In this document: positions 1-5,869 of the stretch, piece after piece
How positions within the stretch are numbered: the first letter of the stretch is position 1
How the letters are laid out: every line of letters begins with the position of its first letter
NCBI GenBank assembly: GCA_001689445.1
Contig: LUJN01000025.1
Location: forward strand, 1 to 16,396
Direction of reading: 5' to 3'
From: Bacteroidales bacterium M3
Lineage (GTDB): Bacteria; Bacteroidota; Bacteroidia; Bacteroidales; Muribaculaceae
DNA length: 16,396 bases
Made by a program: the position numbers and the translations under genes
Notes under the pieces: model-generated
The model's input: the letters and a program-made list of their open reading frames with translations, nothing else
What the model was told of the DNA's origin: nothing
Databases searched by the model: none

Positions 1-11
1 CGAGTCCCTCC

Positions 12-58
12 GGGCGGCCACTTTTTTGTGCCCCCGCCATTATAGCTGTAATGGCTAT
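12..58. other. Two small hairpins at the window edge
   Basis: A GC-rich imperfect hairpin pairs GGCGG (13-17) with CCGCC (34-38), with an inner CAC/GTG pairing around a run of six T. A second hairpin pairs ATAGC (42-46) with GCTAT (54-58). They lie just upstream of the first gene and could be the terminator of a gene that ends outside the window. No classical stem-plus-T-tract is seen on the + strand, so the role is uncertain. Confidence 0.3.
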
Positions 59-78
59 CATAGCTCAACTATTTTTTG

Positions 79-86
79 TATTTTTG
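79..86 (+). promoter_or_regulatory. Putative -7 box of the 113-625 gene
   Basis: TATTTTTG matches the Bacteroidota -7 consensus TAnnTTTG exactly and would give a 5' leader of about 20 nt before the ATG at 113. No TTTG -33 box is visible at the expected 19-21 bp spacing, so this is only a candidate. Confidence 0.4.
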
Positions 87-112
87 CGGTGACTAATTTA
101 TAATTCTGTATT

Positions 113-625
113 ATGAAAAAGATAATGATGGCTGCCATGGCAGTGTGTGTAATGGCCGGGATGGCCGTGGCCGAGGTGAAAATCACCAAGGTTGACAAGG
201 TGTCACCGACTGACGAGATGTTTATGGATATGGCTGTCACTGCGGCCAATAATAACCTGAAGGAGGGGCAACTCCCCTGTGGTGCTGTCGTAATCCTCAA
301 CGGGGCTGCCCCACGCACTGCGGGACGGTCTACGGCAACTCTCACTGCCGAGGAGGACGCCATAAACAAGAGTCGCCGCAAGTCGCTGAAAAATGCTGTG
401 ATCTATACTGTCAACGAGCCGACGACCGATGCCTATAATGCCATATGCCGCTCGGGTGCTGATGCCGTATATTTCTGCAATCCTCGTGAGGCTGTCATTT
501 CCAAGGGGGTATACCCCGCCTCTGCCTATGATGACGCGCGCATAGACACGACTTACACGCCGGTAAAGATGGGCTGTATTGAAATTTCTGAAGGTAAGGC
601 TGTCCTCAACAAGTATGTGAAATAG
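113..625 (+). CDS. Secreted deaminase-like protein lacking zinc ligands
   Basis: The 170-residue protein has a signal peptide (residues 1-20, cleavage expected after AVA). Residues 33-140 resemble the cytidine/guanine deaminase fold. There is a first helix with small and acidic residues, then the strand LPCGAVVILNG (54-64) where active enzymes read PFGAV. The strand NAVIYTV follows at 94-100. The segment ADAVYFCNPREA (116-127) looks like the post-motif strand of guanine deaminases. The zinc-binding HAE motif is replaced by TAE (78-80), so the catalytic glutamate is kept and the histidine lost. PCxxC is replaced by PTTDA (103-107), so both cysteines are lost. The enzyme should therefore not bind zinc or deaminate in the usual way. 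Export is also atypical, because this family is normally cytosolic. The gene stands alone and converges on the 641-1585 gene 15 bp away. The family assignment is by eye and moderately sure; the function is unknown. Confidence 0.85.
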   Translation: MKKIMMAAMAVCVMAGMAVAEVKITKVDKVSPTDEMFMDMAVTAANNNLKEGQLPCGAVVILNGAAPRTAGRSTATLTAEEDAINKSRRKSLKNAVIYTVNEPTTDAYNAICRSGADAVYFCNPREAVISKGVYPASAYDDARIDTTYTPVKMGCIEISEGKAVLNKYVK

Positions 626-640
626 ACAGCCGGAATAGAC

Positions 641-1585
641 TCATTCTTCCGCTGTGAGCGGATATACGGGAGCGAACCATTCACCTTGGGTCGCTCCTGT
701 TGCTTTAAGGCGGTTGCGCAAGAGATTGGTAAACTCATAGTTTTTCAGACCCCATCGGGGATAAAGCAGCAATTCGGCAGGCGATTGCGAGACAAAGCGC
801 TCGATGGCGACAGCGGGGTTTATGTGTCTTAGCAGGTGTATGCATAAGTCGATATATTCCTCGGCACTGAATCGCGGGATGTCATACAGTCCGTCGGCCA
901 CATCGCGGGCCATACGGGTGCCGCGTATGAGCTGGAGCTGATGCAATTTCAGCGTGTCGACGGGGAGTGAGGACGCACGCAGCACGGTCTCGGTCATCAT
1001 CTCGCGTGTTTCGCCCGGAAGACCTACTATCAGGTGCAGTCCGCACGGGATGCCGGCACGCGTGGTGCGCATGACGGCATCTACGGTGTCATGCCATGTA
1101 TGGCACCGGTTGATGCGTTCCAACGTGGTATCATGGGAGGACTCCGCGCCGTATTCGACCATGACAAACCGTTCTCCGGCAAGCTGTGCCAGTTGCTCAA
1201 GCAGGGCGTCTGGCATACAGTCGGGGCGCGTTCCTATGATAAGCCCCTCTACCTCGGGACAGTCGAGAGCCTCGCGATATAGTCCCATGAGCCGGGAAAT
1301 ATCGCCATGGGTGTTGGTATAGGCTTGGAAATATGCCAGATAGCGCATCTCGGGATATTTGCTGGCAAAGAACCGTTTCCCTTCCTCAATCTGTCGGGCC
1401 ACGGAAAGGGTGGGGGCGCAATATCCGGGATTGAATGTCTGGTTGTTGCAGTAGGTGCAGCCGCCGTATCCTTTTGTCCCGTCGCGGTTGGGGCAACTGA
1501 ATCCCGCGTTTATCGCGAGCTTCTGAACCTTATAGGGAAAATGCTCTTTGAGGAAGTCGGCATAGTCCCGGTAATAGCCCTCCAT
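641..1585 (-). CDS. Radical SAM protein, YhcC/TIGR01212 family
   Basis: The 314-residue protein matches the YhcC-type radical SAM family in length and opening. The iron-sulfur cysteines are C31, C43 and C46 in a Cx11CxxC arrangement, within a segment that includes SCPNRDG and CTYCNN. The segments YLAYFQAYTNTH, GLIIGTRPDC and GLHLIVGLPGET are family hallmarks of the radical SAM barrel. The physiological reaction of YhcC proteins is not established to my knowledge. It is the last gene of a three-gene unit: its ATG lies 6 bp after the aroC stop codon, so it is probably translated from the same mRNA. It converges with the deaminase-like gene, and no terminator hairpin is obvious in the 15 bp between them. 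Confidence 0.9.
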   Translation of the reverse strand: MEGYYRDYADFLKEHFPYKVQKLAINAGFSCPNRDGTKGYGGCTYCNNQTFNPGYCAPTLSVARQIEEGKRFFASKYPEMRYLAYFQAYTNTHGDISRLMGLYREALDCPEVEGLIIGTRPDCMPDALLEQLAQLAGERFVMVEYGAESSHDTTLERINRCHTWHDTVDAVMRTTRAGIPCGLHLIVGLPGETREMMTETVLRASSLPVDTLKLHQLQLIRGTRMARDVADGLYDIPRFSAEEYIDLCIHLLRHINPAVAIERFVSQSPAELLLYPRWGLKNYEFTNLLRNRLKATGATQGEWFAPVYPLTAEE

Positions 1586-1591
1586 GGATAC

Positions 1592-2668
1592 CTACATGTG
1601 GGTGGTCTTGTTGGCAAGATATGCGTCAAGAATCACTATGGCGGCCATTGCTTCCACGATGGGCACGGCTCGCGGCAGTACGCACGGGTCGTGACGCCCA
1701 CGGGCTTTCAGCACGGTGGAATTACCGTCGCAGTCGACGGTCTCGACCTCACGCAACAGTGTGGCGACAGGCTTGAAAGCGACGCGGAAGTATATATCCT
1801 CGCCATTGGAGATGCCCCCCTGTATACCGCCTGAGTGATTGGATGCCGTGCTCACGTGGCCGTCCTGGTTTATGAACGGGTCTATCATCTCGCTTCCGCG
1901 ACGGCCGACGCCGTCAAATCCCATGCCATAATCAAATCCTTTGGTGGCATTGATGCTCATCATCGCTGCGGCGAGACGGCTTTGCAGCTTGGAAAATGCC
2001 GGGTCACCAAGCCCCACGGAGCATCCTTTCACTACTCCGGTGACGACTCCTCCAATCGTATCGCCGTCTTTCTTGACGCGGGTTATAAGGTCAATCATCC
2101 TCTCCGCTGTCGCAGGGTCGGGACATCTCACGATATTTTTTTCAATCTCGGCCCGGTCATATGCCGAGTATCCCTTTTCAAGCGCGATATCCCCGACCTG
2201 CGAGGTGTATGCGTAGATGTCTATTCCTACCGATGCGAGAGCCTGACGGGCAAAAGCCCCGGCCACTACGCGCGCGATGGTCTCGCGGGCCGATGAGCGT
2301 CCGCCACCGCGATAGTCGCGCAGTCCATACTTTGCCGTATAGGTGTAGTCGGCATGTGAGGGACGGAATTTGCGAGCTATCTCATTGTAGTCGCGTGGAT
2401 GCTGGTCTTCGTTTCTGACGATAAACCCTATCGGTGTTCCTGTTGTCTTCCCCTCGAAGATACCCGACAGTATCTCAACGCGGTCTTTCTCGTTGCGGGC
2501 TGTCACGATTGACGACTGTCCCGGACGCCTACGGTCGAGTTCATGCTGTACGGCATCAAGATCTATCTCCACTCCGGCAGGCATACCGTCAATCACGCCG
2601 CCGACGGCGGCTCCATGTGACTCCCCGAAAGTCGTCACGCGGAATATGTTTCCAAAACTGTTATTCAT
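1592..2668 (-). CDS. aroC: Chorismate synthase
   Basis: AroC converts 5-enolpyruvylshikimate-3-phosphate to chorismate using reduced FMN, the last step of the shikimate pathway in the cytosol. The 358-residue length is usual. Family signatures are present in order: GESHGAAVGG with His18, RRRPGQS at 47-53, FRPSHADYTY with His105, DYRGGGRSSARETIARV from 118, NHSGGIQGG, and RHDPCVLPRAVPIVEAM near the C terminus. Its ATG lies inside the end of the upstream ybaK-like gene, an 8-bp overlap spelling ATGAATAA, which suggests translational coupling. The yhcC-like gene follows 6 bp downstream. Nothing is truncated. Confidence 0.98.
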   Translation of the reverse strand: MNNSFGNIFRVTTFGESHGAAVGGVIDGMPAGVEIDLDAVQHELDRRRPGQSSIVTARNEKDRVEILSGIFEGKTTGTPIGFIVRNEDQHPRDYNEIARKFRPSHADYTYTAKYGLRDYRGGGRSSARETIARVVAGAFARQALASVGIDIYAYTSQVGDIALEKGYSAYDRAEIEKNIVRCPDPATAERMIDLITRVKKDGDTIGGVVTGVVKGCSVGLGDPAFSKLQSRLAAAMMSINATKGFDYGMGFDGVGRRGSEMIDPFINQDGHVSTASNHSGGIQGGISNGEDIYFRVAFKPVATLLREVETVDCDGNSTVLKARGRHDPCVLPRAVPIVEAMAAIVILDAYLANKTTHM

Positions 2669-3164
2669 CTTCTTGTGGTTTATTGCTGACCGTAAGGTCG
2701 GTTACAGAGCCTTTCACAAAGTCTATGAGCTGTCGTGGGGCAATCTTAAGCTGCAAGCCCCTCACCCCTGCGCTCACGTATATCACGTCAAAGTTGAGGG
2801 CTGTCTCGTGGAAAAACGTGGGGAATCCCTTTTTCATCCCTATCGGGGAGCATCCTCCGCGTATATATCCCGTGGTCGGCAGCAGTTCCTTCATGTGTAT
2901 CATCTCCGCTTTCTTTGCCCCGGCGGCGCGTGCCGCTTTCTTGAGGTCGACCTCGGCATTGCCCGGAATGACGCATACAAAGTGTCCCGAGCGGTCGCCG
3001 TGGAGCACGAGAGTCTTGAACACCTGGCGTATATCCTCGCCAAGCTCTGCCGCCACATGGTCGGCGGCGAGATTGTTCTCGTCCACCGCATATGGGATCA
3101 GTTCATACGGTATTTTTGCGCGGTCAAGCAGCCGCGCCGCATTGGTCTTGGTGATACCTGCCAT
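2661..3164 (-). CDS. ybaK: YbaK-type Cys-tRNA(Pro)/Cys-tRNA(Cys) deacylase
   Basis: The 167-residue YbaK/EbsC-family protein hydrolyses Cys-tRNA(Pro) formed by prolyl-tRNA synthetase in trans, preventing cysteine misincorporation at proline codons. Visible landmarks are the N-terminal TKTNAARLLD, the catalytic-site lysine K50 in QVFKTLVL, VIPGNAEVDLKK, and the GGCSPIG loop (103-109) followed by MKK. These match the YbaK rather than the ProX branch, although the two are close. It is first in the ybaK-aroC-yhcC unit and overlaps aroC by 8 bp. A well-formed promoter lies 45 bp upstream of its ATG. Confidence 0.93.
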   Translation of the reverse strand: MAGITKTNAARLLDRAKIPYELIPYAVDENNLAADHVAAELGEDIRQVFKTLVLHGDRSGHFVCVIPGNAEVDLKKAARAAGAKKAEMIHMKELLPTTGYIRGGCSPIGMKKGFPTFFHETALNFDVIYVSAGVRGLQLKIAPRQLIDFVKGSVTDLTVSNKPQEDE

Positions 3165-3208
3165 CAGTCATGAGGTTACAGCCGCAGACACCATCGTCAA
3201 AGGCTTTC

Positions 3209-3240
3209 CAAAATTACAAAATCTTGCCGACTCCCACAAA
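3209..3240 (-). promoter_or_regulatory. Promoter of the ybaK-aroC-yhcC operon
   Basis: On the minus strand TTTG (3237-3240), 20 bp and TAATTTTG (3209-3216) match the Bacteroidota TTTG-N19/21-TAnnTTTG consensus at every fixed position. Transcription would begin near 3202, about 38 nt before the ybaK ATG at 3164. This is one of the best promoter matches in the window. Confidence 0.75.
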
Positions 3241-3288
3241 CAGGGTCGTCATAATGCATCAAAAACAAAGGGGTATAGAGGAGATAGA

Positions 3289-3975
3289 TCAGAGGTAGCG
3301 GTGGGAGGTGACAGCCATGCGGTCGTCGAGCTCGAAGACCCATGGGGCGCCGGTCGGTATCTCGACCGATACGACTTCCTCGGGGGTGAGATGGAGGAGT
3401 ATCATGGCGAGGCCACGCAGGCTGTTGCCGTGGGCAGCTATGAGCACGTCTTTGTAGAGGGGGATACGCGGGGCGATAATCTCGTCCCAGCATGGGCGCA
3501 CGCGGGCTATGGTCTGCTGTAGTGATTCGCCGACAGGCAATTCGTCCACGGGGATGTGGGCATACCGTGGGTCAAACCCGGGATAGCGCGGGTCGTCAAC
3601 CGTGACTGCCGGCGGCGCGACATCATAGCTGCGACGCCACGTGTGCACCTGCTCGTCGCCATACTTTTTTGCCGTCTCGGCCTTGTTGAGACCCTGTAAT
3701 GCTCCGTAATGGCGCTCGTTGAGCCGCCAGTCCTTGATGACAGGCACCCATGCCCGGTCGATGGTGTCGGCGACAATCTGTAGGGTGTGGATGGCGCGTT
3801 TTTGGTAGGAGGTGAAATAGAATGAGGGTAATATGCCGTTGTCGGCGAGCAACTGTCCTGCGTGGATAGCTTCCTGACGGCCCTTGTCGGTAATATCGAC
3901 ATCAGTCCAGCCCGTAAATCGGTTCTCAAGGTTCCACTGACTCTGCCCGTGGCGCAGAAGTATTAGTCTATACAT
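3289..3975 (-). CDS. gpmA: 2,3-bisphosphoglycerate-dependent phosphoglycerate mutase
   Basis: GpmA interconverts 3-phosphoglycerate and 2-phosphoglycerate in glycolysis and gluconeogenesis. The 228-residue protein opens with the phosphohistidine motif LLRHGQSQWN (catalytic H9). It carries FTGWTDVDIT, FTSYQKRAIHT (R60), LNERHYGALQGLNKAET with the acid/base E87, TWRRSYD, and AAHGNSLRG with the second catalytic H182. The C terminus is slightly shorter than the E. coli enzyme. The gene follows the 4002-4496 membrane-protein gene by 26 bp in the same direction, so the two may be cotranscribed. No canonical promoter is seen in that gap. Confidence 0.97.
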   Translation of the reverse strand: MYRLILLRHGQSQWNLENRFTGWTDVDITDKGRQEAIHAGQLLADNGILPSFYFTSYQKRAIHTLQIVADTIDRAWVPVIKDWRLNERHYGALQGLNKAETAKKYGDEQVHTWRRSYDVAPPAVTVDDPRYPGFDPRYAHIPVDELPVGESLQQTIARVRPCWDEIIAPRIPLYKDVLIAAHGNSLRGLAMILLHLTPEEVVSVEIPTGAPWVFELDDRMAVTSHRYL

Positions 3976-4001
3976 TATTATGTGTTTTATTAATTGCTGA
4001 C

Positions 4002-4496
4002 TCAGATGGAGGCTGTGTACATCTTGGCGTTTACAAGTGCCTCAAGCTCATCGTGGGAAATGGGGATTATGGCCGTATTGCCGTTGCGGTCGGTATACTT
4101 GAACAGGTAGCCGCAGCGCGCACGCAATGCCATGCCTGCAAAAGCCATATCCTCAGGGGTCTCCACCACCGAAATAGCAAGGTTGCCATGCATCTCGTCG
4201 AGGTCGATTTCAGAGATCTCCTCGTCGAGGAGCGTGTAACGGTACACGATATTGTTGTCCTCGATTGCCGTTTTCTCATAGATCACGCCGTCAGACTCGG
4301 CGGGAAGCCCGTCGTTGTACTCGTCTAATGCCGCGCGGATGTCATGGTGGGCTGTGGCGTATTGCCCCAGCGGTTCGTCGGCTGTATAGCGCGTGACGAG
4401 CAGAATGCCGACAGCTATTATCGCTATCGTCAGTATGGCTGCAAGGGCTGTCATGTCGGTGGCATGGTAGAGTCGGGCGTGAGAGTCAGTTTTCAT
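4002..4496 (-). CDS. Single-pass membrane protein of unknown function
   Basis: I do not recognise this 164-residue protein. It has a short polar N terminus (1-15), one strong membrane segment (about 16-35, alanine/isoleucine/valine rich) and an acidic soluble domain. That domain includes the stretch LLDEEISEIDLDEMHGN and ends with a basic-acidic region containing YLFKYTDRNGNTAIIPISHDEL. The membrane segment has no cysteine lipobox, so it is probably an inner-membrane anchor with the bulk of the protein in the periplasm. The start chosen is the ATG at 4496. An internal ATG at residue 15 would leave the segment without its polar lead. It precedes gpmA by 26 bp, but nothing suggests a shared function. 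Confidence 0.8.
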   Translation of the reverse strand: MKTDSHARLYHATDMTALAAILTIAIIAVGILLVTRYTADEPLGQYATAHHDIRAALDEYNDGLPAESDGVIYEKTAIEDNNIVYRYTLLDEEISEIDLDEMHGNLAISVVETPEDMAFAGMALRARCGYLFKYTDRNGNTAIIPISHDELEALVNAKMYTASI

Positions 4497-4546
4497 GATG
4501 GAGATTTGTTCTTGGGCGGCAATATGCTGCCGGTGTTTATGCTAAT

Positions 4547-4558
4547 ATAACATGTTAT
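4547..4558. promoter_or_regulatory. 12-bp perfect palindrome, possible operator
   Basis: ATAACATGTTAT is a perfect palindrome in the 245-bp region between the divergent 4496 (-) and 4742 (+) genes, 51 bp upstream of the minus-strand ATG. Its form suits a dimeric regulator, but no cognate regulator is encoded in the window. Confidence 0.3.
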
Positions 4559-4589
4559 GTCGGCGGTAAGTTTGGTCGACATGTTCACA

Positions 4590-4631
4590 ATCGGTTTGTA
4601 ATGTCACTGTGACACGCTGTGACAAACCAAT
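4590..4631. promoter_or_regulatory. Nested dyad and 10-bp-phased repeat, possible operator
   Basis: An outer dyad pairs ATCGGTTTGT (4590-4599) with ACAAACCAAT (4622-4631), 9 of 10 positions complementary. Inside it is a perfect inverted repeat TGTCAC-T-GTGACA (4602-4614). CTGTGACA also occurs twice, at 4607-4614 and 4617-4624, exactly 10 bp apart and so on one DNA face. The array ends about 40 bp upstream of the -33 box of the Sel1-repeat gene. The half-site TGTGACA resembles Crp/Fnr-family sites only loosely. Confidence 0.4.
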
Positions 4632-4671
4632 GTCGCGTGAGTTACAATGACAATAATTAAGGCGAAATAAT

Positions 4672-4702
4672 TTTGAGGGGGAACAGCGTTTGGATAAATT
4701 TG
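4672..4702 (+). promoter_or_regulatory. Promoter of the Sel1-repeat gene
   Basis: TTTG (4672-4675), 19 bp and TAAATTTG (4695-4702) match the Bacteroidota consensus. The -33 TTTG overlaps a second potential -7 box, TAATTTTG at 4668-4675, which lacks a matching -33. Transcription from the main promoter would start near 4709, leaving a leader of about 33 nt to the TTG start at 4742. Confidence 0.65.
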
Positions 4703-4730
4703 TAAGACAAAGCACATGTTTCAGTGCGGA

Positions 4731-4736
4731 AAGGAG
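4731..4736 (+). promoter_or_regulatory. Shine-Dalgarno site that fixes the TTG start
   Basis: AAGGAG at 4731-4736 sits 5 nt before the TTG at 4742. It lies downstream of the only other in-frame candidate start, GTG 4724, and so can serve only the TTG. Strong Shine-Dalgarno sites are uncommon in this phylum, which makes this one informative. Confidence 0.6.
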
Positions 4737-4741
4737 TCATT

Positions 4742-5752
4742 TTGAACAAGAAAACGTTAATATCCCTGGTGGTTATTGTCGCAGTCATCTCGACGGCATC
4801 GGCAATCTTCTACTCGTGTCGCCGTGATCCGTCCAAGCCTGCCTACACCGAGGATTTGTTGCGCCGGGCGCAAGAGGGGGATGTCAATGCCGAGTTTTTC
4901 ATTGGCCGTAGCTATTACGACGGTAATGGCGTTGAACGCGACTATCGTAAAGCTGTGGAGTATTTCCGCTCTACCGCTGCCAAAGGCTCCGTGCGTGGGC
5001 AATGCGGTCTCGGATGGTGCTATTTTTACGGACAGGGAGTGCCTGTCGATTACAGGAAGGCCGTCAAGTGGCTGACTCTCGCTTCCAATGCCGGGCATCC
5101 CCTTGCCCGCTACCTGTTGGGTGTATGCTACCTTAAGGGACATGGCGTCGCCAAGGATGAGATTGAAGGCCTTCATCTTCTGGACGAGGCAATTTCATTG
5201 GGAGCTGTTGAGGCCATTACCGAAAAGGGAATATACTATCGCAGGTGCAATAAGCTTGAGAAGGGGCTGGAGCTTATAAGGAAAGCATCCGACAAGGGCG
5301 ATCCGAGGGCGCAGTTTATAATTGGGCTTTACCACTACAGGGGCACCGCCGTGCAACAGGATTTTGAGCTTGCGGTAGATTATTTCAAAGAGGCTGCCAA
5401 TGGCGGTTTTGTCGCGGCCCAAAGGGCGTTGGGCACATGTTATTTCTATGGTGACGGTGTGGCGCAGGACTATGAGAAGGCGGTCAAATGGTGGATGTGT
5501 GCTTCCAAGCAGGGTGATTCGGAATCCCAGTACAATCTTGCGTTCTGTTATATGAAAGGTCGTGGTGTGTATCAGGATGATAATGAGGCGTTCCGCTTGT
5601 TCACACTTTCAGCCTCATCACCTAATGAATATGCTCTTTCGGCCCATCAGTTGGCCGAATGTTATCATCACGGCATAGGCACGGAGCGTAACGACTCATT
5701 GTCGGATATGTGGCGTCAGCGTGCCGCTCAGTTGGGTTATATAGGACGTTGA
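4742..5752 (+). CDS. Membrane-anchored Sel1-repeat (SLR/TPR-like) protein
   Basis: From the TTG start the protein has 336 residues. Residues 6-24 are a hydrophobic export or anchor segment followed by FYSC, where C26 might be lipidated although the lipobox is poor. From about residue 47 to 332 it is built of Sel1-like repeats of about 36 residues. Clear units begin near 47, 83, 119, 187, 223 and 259, each with the pattern A..G..Y..G.GV..D..KA..W...A...G. The unit at about 155-186 is shortened and degenerate, and the last (298-332) is diverged. Such solenoids mediate protein-protein contacts, here probably in the periplasm; the partner is unknown. It is monocistronic between a divergent gene and a convergent one, with a strong promoter at 4672-4702. 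An upstream GTG at 4724 could add six residues. Confidence 0.9.
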   Translation: MNKKTLISLVVIVAVISTASAIFYSCRRDPSKPAYTEDLLRRAQEGDVNAEFFIGRSYYDGNGVERDYRKAVEYFRSTAAKGSVRGQCGLGWCYFYGQGVPVDYRKAVKWLTLASNAGHPLARYLLGVCYLKGHGVAKDEIEGLHLLDEAISLGAVEAITEKGIYYRRCNKLEKGLELIRKASDKGDPRAQFIIGLYHYRGTAVQQDFELAVDYFKEAANGGFVAAQRALGTCYFYGDGVAQDYEKAVKWWMCASKQGDSESQYNLAFCYMKGRGVYQDDNEAFRLFTLSASSPNEYALSAHQLAECYHHGIGTERNDSLSDMWRQRAAQLGYIGR

Positions 5753-5787
5753 GCCGTCGCAGGCCTTTAATCGTAATCAACATCAAT

Positions 5788-5867
5788 TATCGCATTGACG
5801 CGGCGTGCCGCGTGGAATAAAATTGCTATAGGGCAAATTCCACGCGGCACGCTGCGTCAATGCGATA
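5788..5867. terminator. 31-bp inverted repeat between convergent genes
   Basis: The arms 5788-5818 and 5837-5867 are reverse complements at 30 of 31 positions, with an 18-bp centre that can itself pair TTGC with GCAA. The element fills the space between the Sel1-repeat stop codon (5752) and the GH97 stop codon (5870). It is well placed to end transcription from both sides. It is longer than ordinary intrinsic terminators and lacks a long T run on either side, so it may instead be a dispersed palindromic repeat or an mRNA 3'-stabilising structure. Confidence 0.6.
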
Positions 5868-5869
5868 TC

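Noticed and set aside
2434..3522. A 362-codon open frame on the + strand
   Set aside because: It runs antisense to aroC, the ybaK-like gene and gpmA, across their boundaries and the operon promoter, with no domain.
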